DNA from: Ilumatobacteraceae bacterium
GTDB taxonomy: Bacteria > Actinomycetota > Acidimicrobiia > Acidimicrobiales > Ilumatobacteraceae
Assembly (NCBI GenBank): GCA_023257035.1
Contig: JALRDI010000235.1
Span: 1 to 6,138 of the forward strand
DNA length: 6,138 bases
Reading direction: 5' to 3'
The translations under genes were made by a program, and so were the position numbers. Below are positions 5,643-6,138 of the stretch, in pieces (the first letter of the stretch is position 1; each line of letters begins with the position of its first letter). The notes below the pieces were generated by a model. The model was not told where the DNA came from. It saw nothing but the letters and a program-made list of their open reading frames with translations, and made no database searches.

Positions 5643-5957
5643 TCAGGAATTTTGAATTTTGATCTCGATGTCAACACCCGCAGGGAGCTCGATGCGCTGA
5701 AGCGAATCGATCGTCTTTGCGTTGGGGTTGACGATATCGATGAGCCGTTTGTGGATACGCATCTCAAAGTGCTCACGAGAGTCTTTGTCAACGTGTGGTC
5801 CACGGATAACGGTGTAACGGTGCTTGTCGGTTGGCAACGGAATTGGGCCGCGGACGTTTGCGTCGGTGCGGTTTACCGTTTCGACAATCTTCTTGGTCGA
5901 CTGGTCGATGATCTCGTGATCAAAGGCTTTCAGTCGGATTCGAATGTTTTGAGCCAT
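5643..5957 (-). CDS. rpsJ: 30S ribosomal protein S10
   Basis: This 104-residue protein is S10, which sits in the head of the 30S subunit and also, as NusE, joins the transcription antitermination complex with NusB. The family pattern is clear over its full length: IRIRLKAFDHEIID near the start, GPIPLPT (about 37-43) in the middle, the highly conserved SREHFEMRIHKRLIDI (about 60-75), and LPAGVDIEIK at the end. Usual length is 101-105 residues. The ATG at 5957 begins 33 bases after the tuf stop with only a weak purine-rich site (GAAAG), so it is probably cotranscribed with tuf. The next gene would usually be rplC; here it is potA, after a 9-bp hairpin. Confidence 0.96.
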   Translation of the reverse strand: MAQNIRIRLKAFDHEIIDQSTKKIVETVNRTDANVRGPIPLPTDKHRYTVIRGPHVDKDSREHFEMRIHKRLIDIVNPNAKTIDSLQRIELPAGVDIEIKIQNS

Positions 5958-5990
5958 GTCAATCTGCTTTCGTTCGTTGGGTGAGGGGCG

Positions 5991-6138
5991 TCACTTGATG
6001 ATTTTGGTGACGCGGCCCGCACCAACGGTCCGACCACCCTCACGAATCGCGAAACGCAAACCCTCATCCATCGCGATTGGCTTACCCAACTCAACAGTCA
6101 TCGTCACATTGTCACCAGGCATCACCATCTCAGTACCC
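5991..6138 (-). CDS. tuf: Elongation factor Tu, C-terminal fragment
   Basis: The last 49 codons of EF-Tu are present; the gene begins beyond the right edge. The readable C-terminus includes MVMPGDNVTMTVEL, a conserved domain III stretch, then RFAIREGGRTVGAGRVTKI and the terminal IK. EF-Tu is the GTPase that brings aminoacyl-tRNA to the ribosome; domain III contributes to tRNA and EF-Ts contacts, while the GTP-binding domain lies outside the window. The stop is TGA at 5993..5991. Being directly upstream of rpsJ, it is the normal end of the str operon leading into S10. Confidence 0.96.
   Translation of the reverse strand, partial: GTEMVMPGDNVTMTVELGKPIAMDEGLRFAIREGGRTVGAGRVTKIIK

Noticed and set aside
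5652..5984. A 110-residue plus-strand open frame opposite rpsJ
   Set aside because: It is antisense to a complete, highly conserved S10 gene and has no independent support.

Overview
The window shows a ribosomal-protein locus, with every gene on the minus strand. In the direction of transcription (high to low coordinates) the order is: the C-terminal end of tuf (EF-Tu), rpsJ (30S protein S10), a polyamine-type ABC importer operon potA-potB-potC-potD, an htrA-like membrane-anchored serine protease, and the first 17 codons of rplC (50S protein L3). The L3 N-terminus (MAQTAIVGEKVGMTQKW), the S10 and EF-Tu sequences, and the HtrA form (short cytosolic arginine-rich N-terminus, one membrane segment, one PDZ domain) suggest an actinobacterium. 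The moderate GC content would fit an aquatic lineage, perhaps Acidimicrobiia-like, but the class assignment is a guess.

The layout is the main surprise. In most bacteria rpsJ is followed directly by rplC at the head of the S10 operon. Here about 5.6 kb separates them, holding a complete four-gene transporter and a protease, all collinear with the ribosomal genes. The transporter is tightly packed: potA/potB, potB/potC and potC/potD each share a 4-nt overlap (GTGA or ATGA). potA supplies the ATPase, potB and potC the two permeases, and potD the lipoprotein that captures substrate outside the membrane. A strong rho-independent terminator follows potD and lies only 21 bases before the htrA start.

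The non-coding parts deserve attention. The rpsJ-potA junction holds a perfect 9-bp hairpin that buries a GGAGG sequence. It is followed by a 9-codon mini-ORF whose stop overlaps the preferred potA start in the same ATGA manner as the other genes. The 267-bp gap between htrA and rplC has no convincing gene but is packed with stem-loops, four of them closed by GNRA or UUCG tetraloops on the minus strand. It may be a structured leader that now controls the rplC part of the split S10 operon.

I saw no tRNA, rRNA, insertion sequence, CRISPR array, integrase or attachment site. The gene families are all known; the novelty is in the arrangement and the RNA structures.
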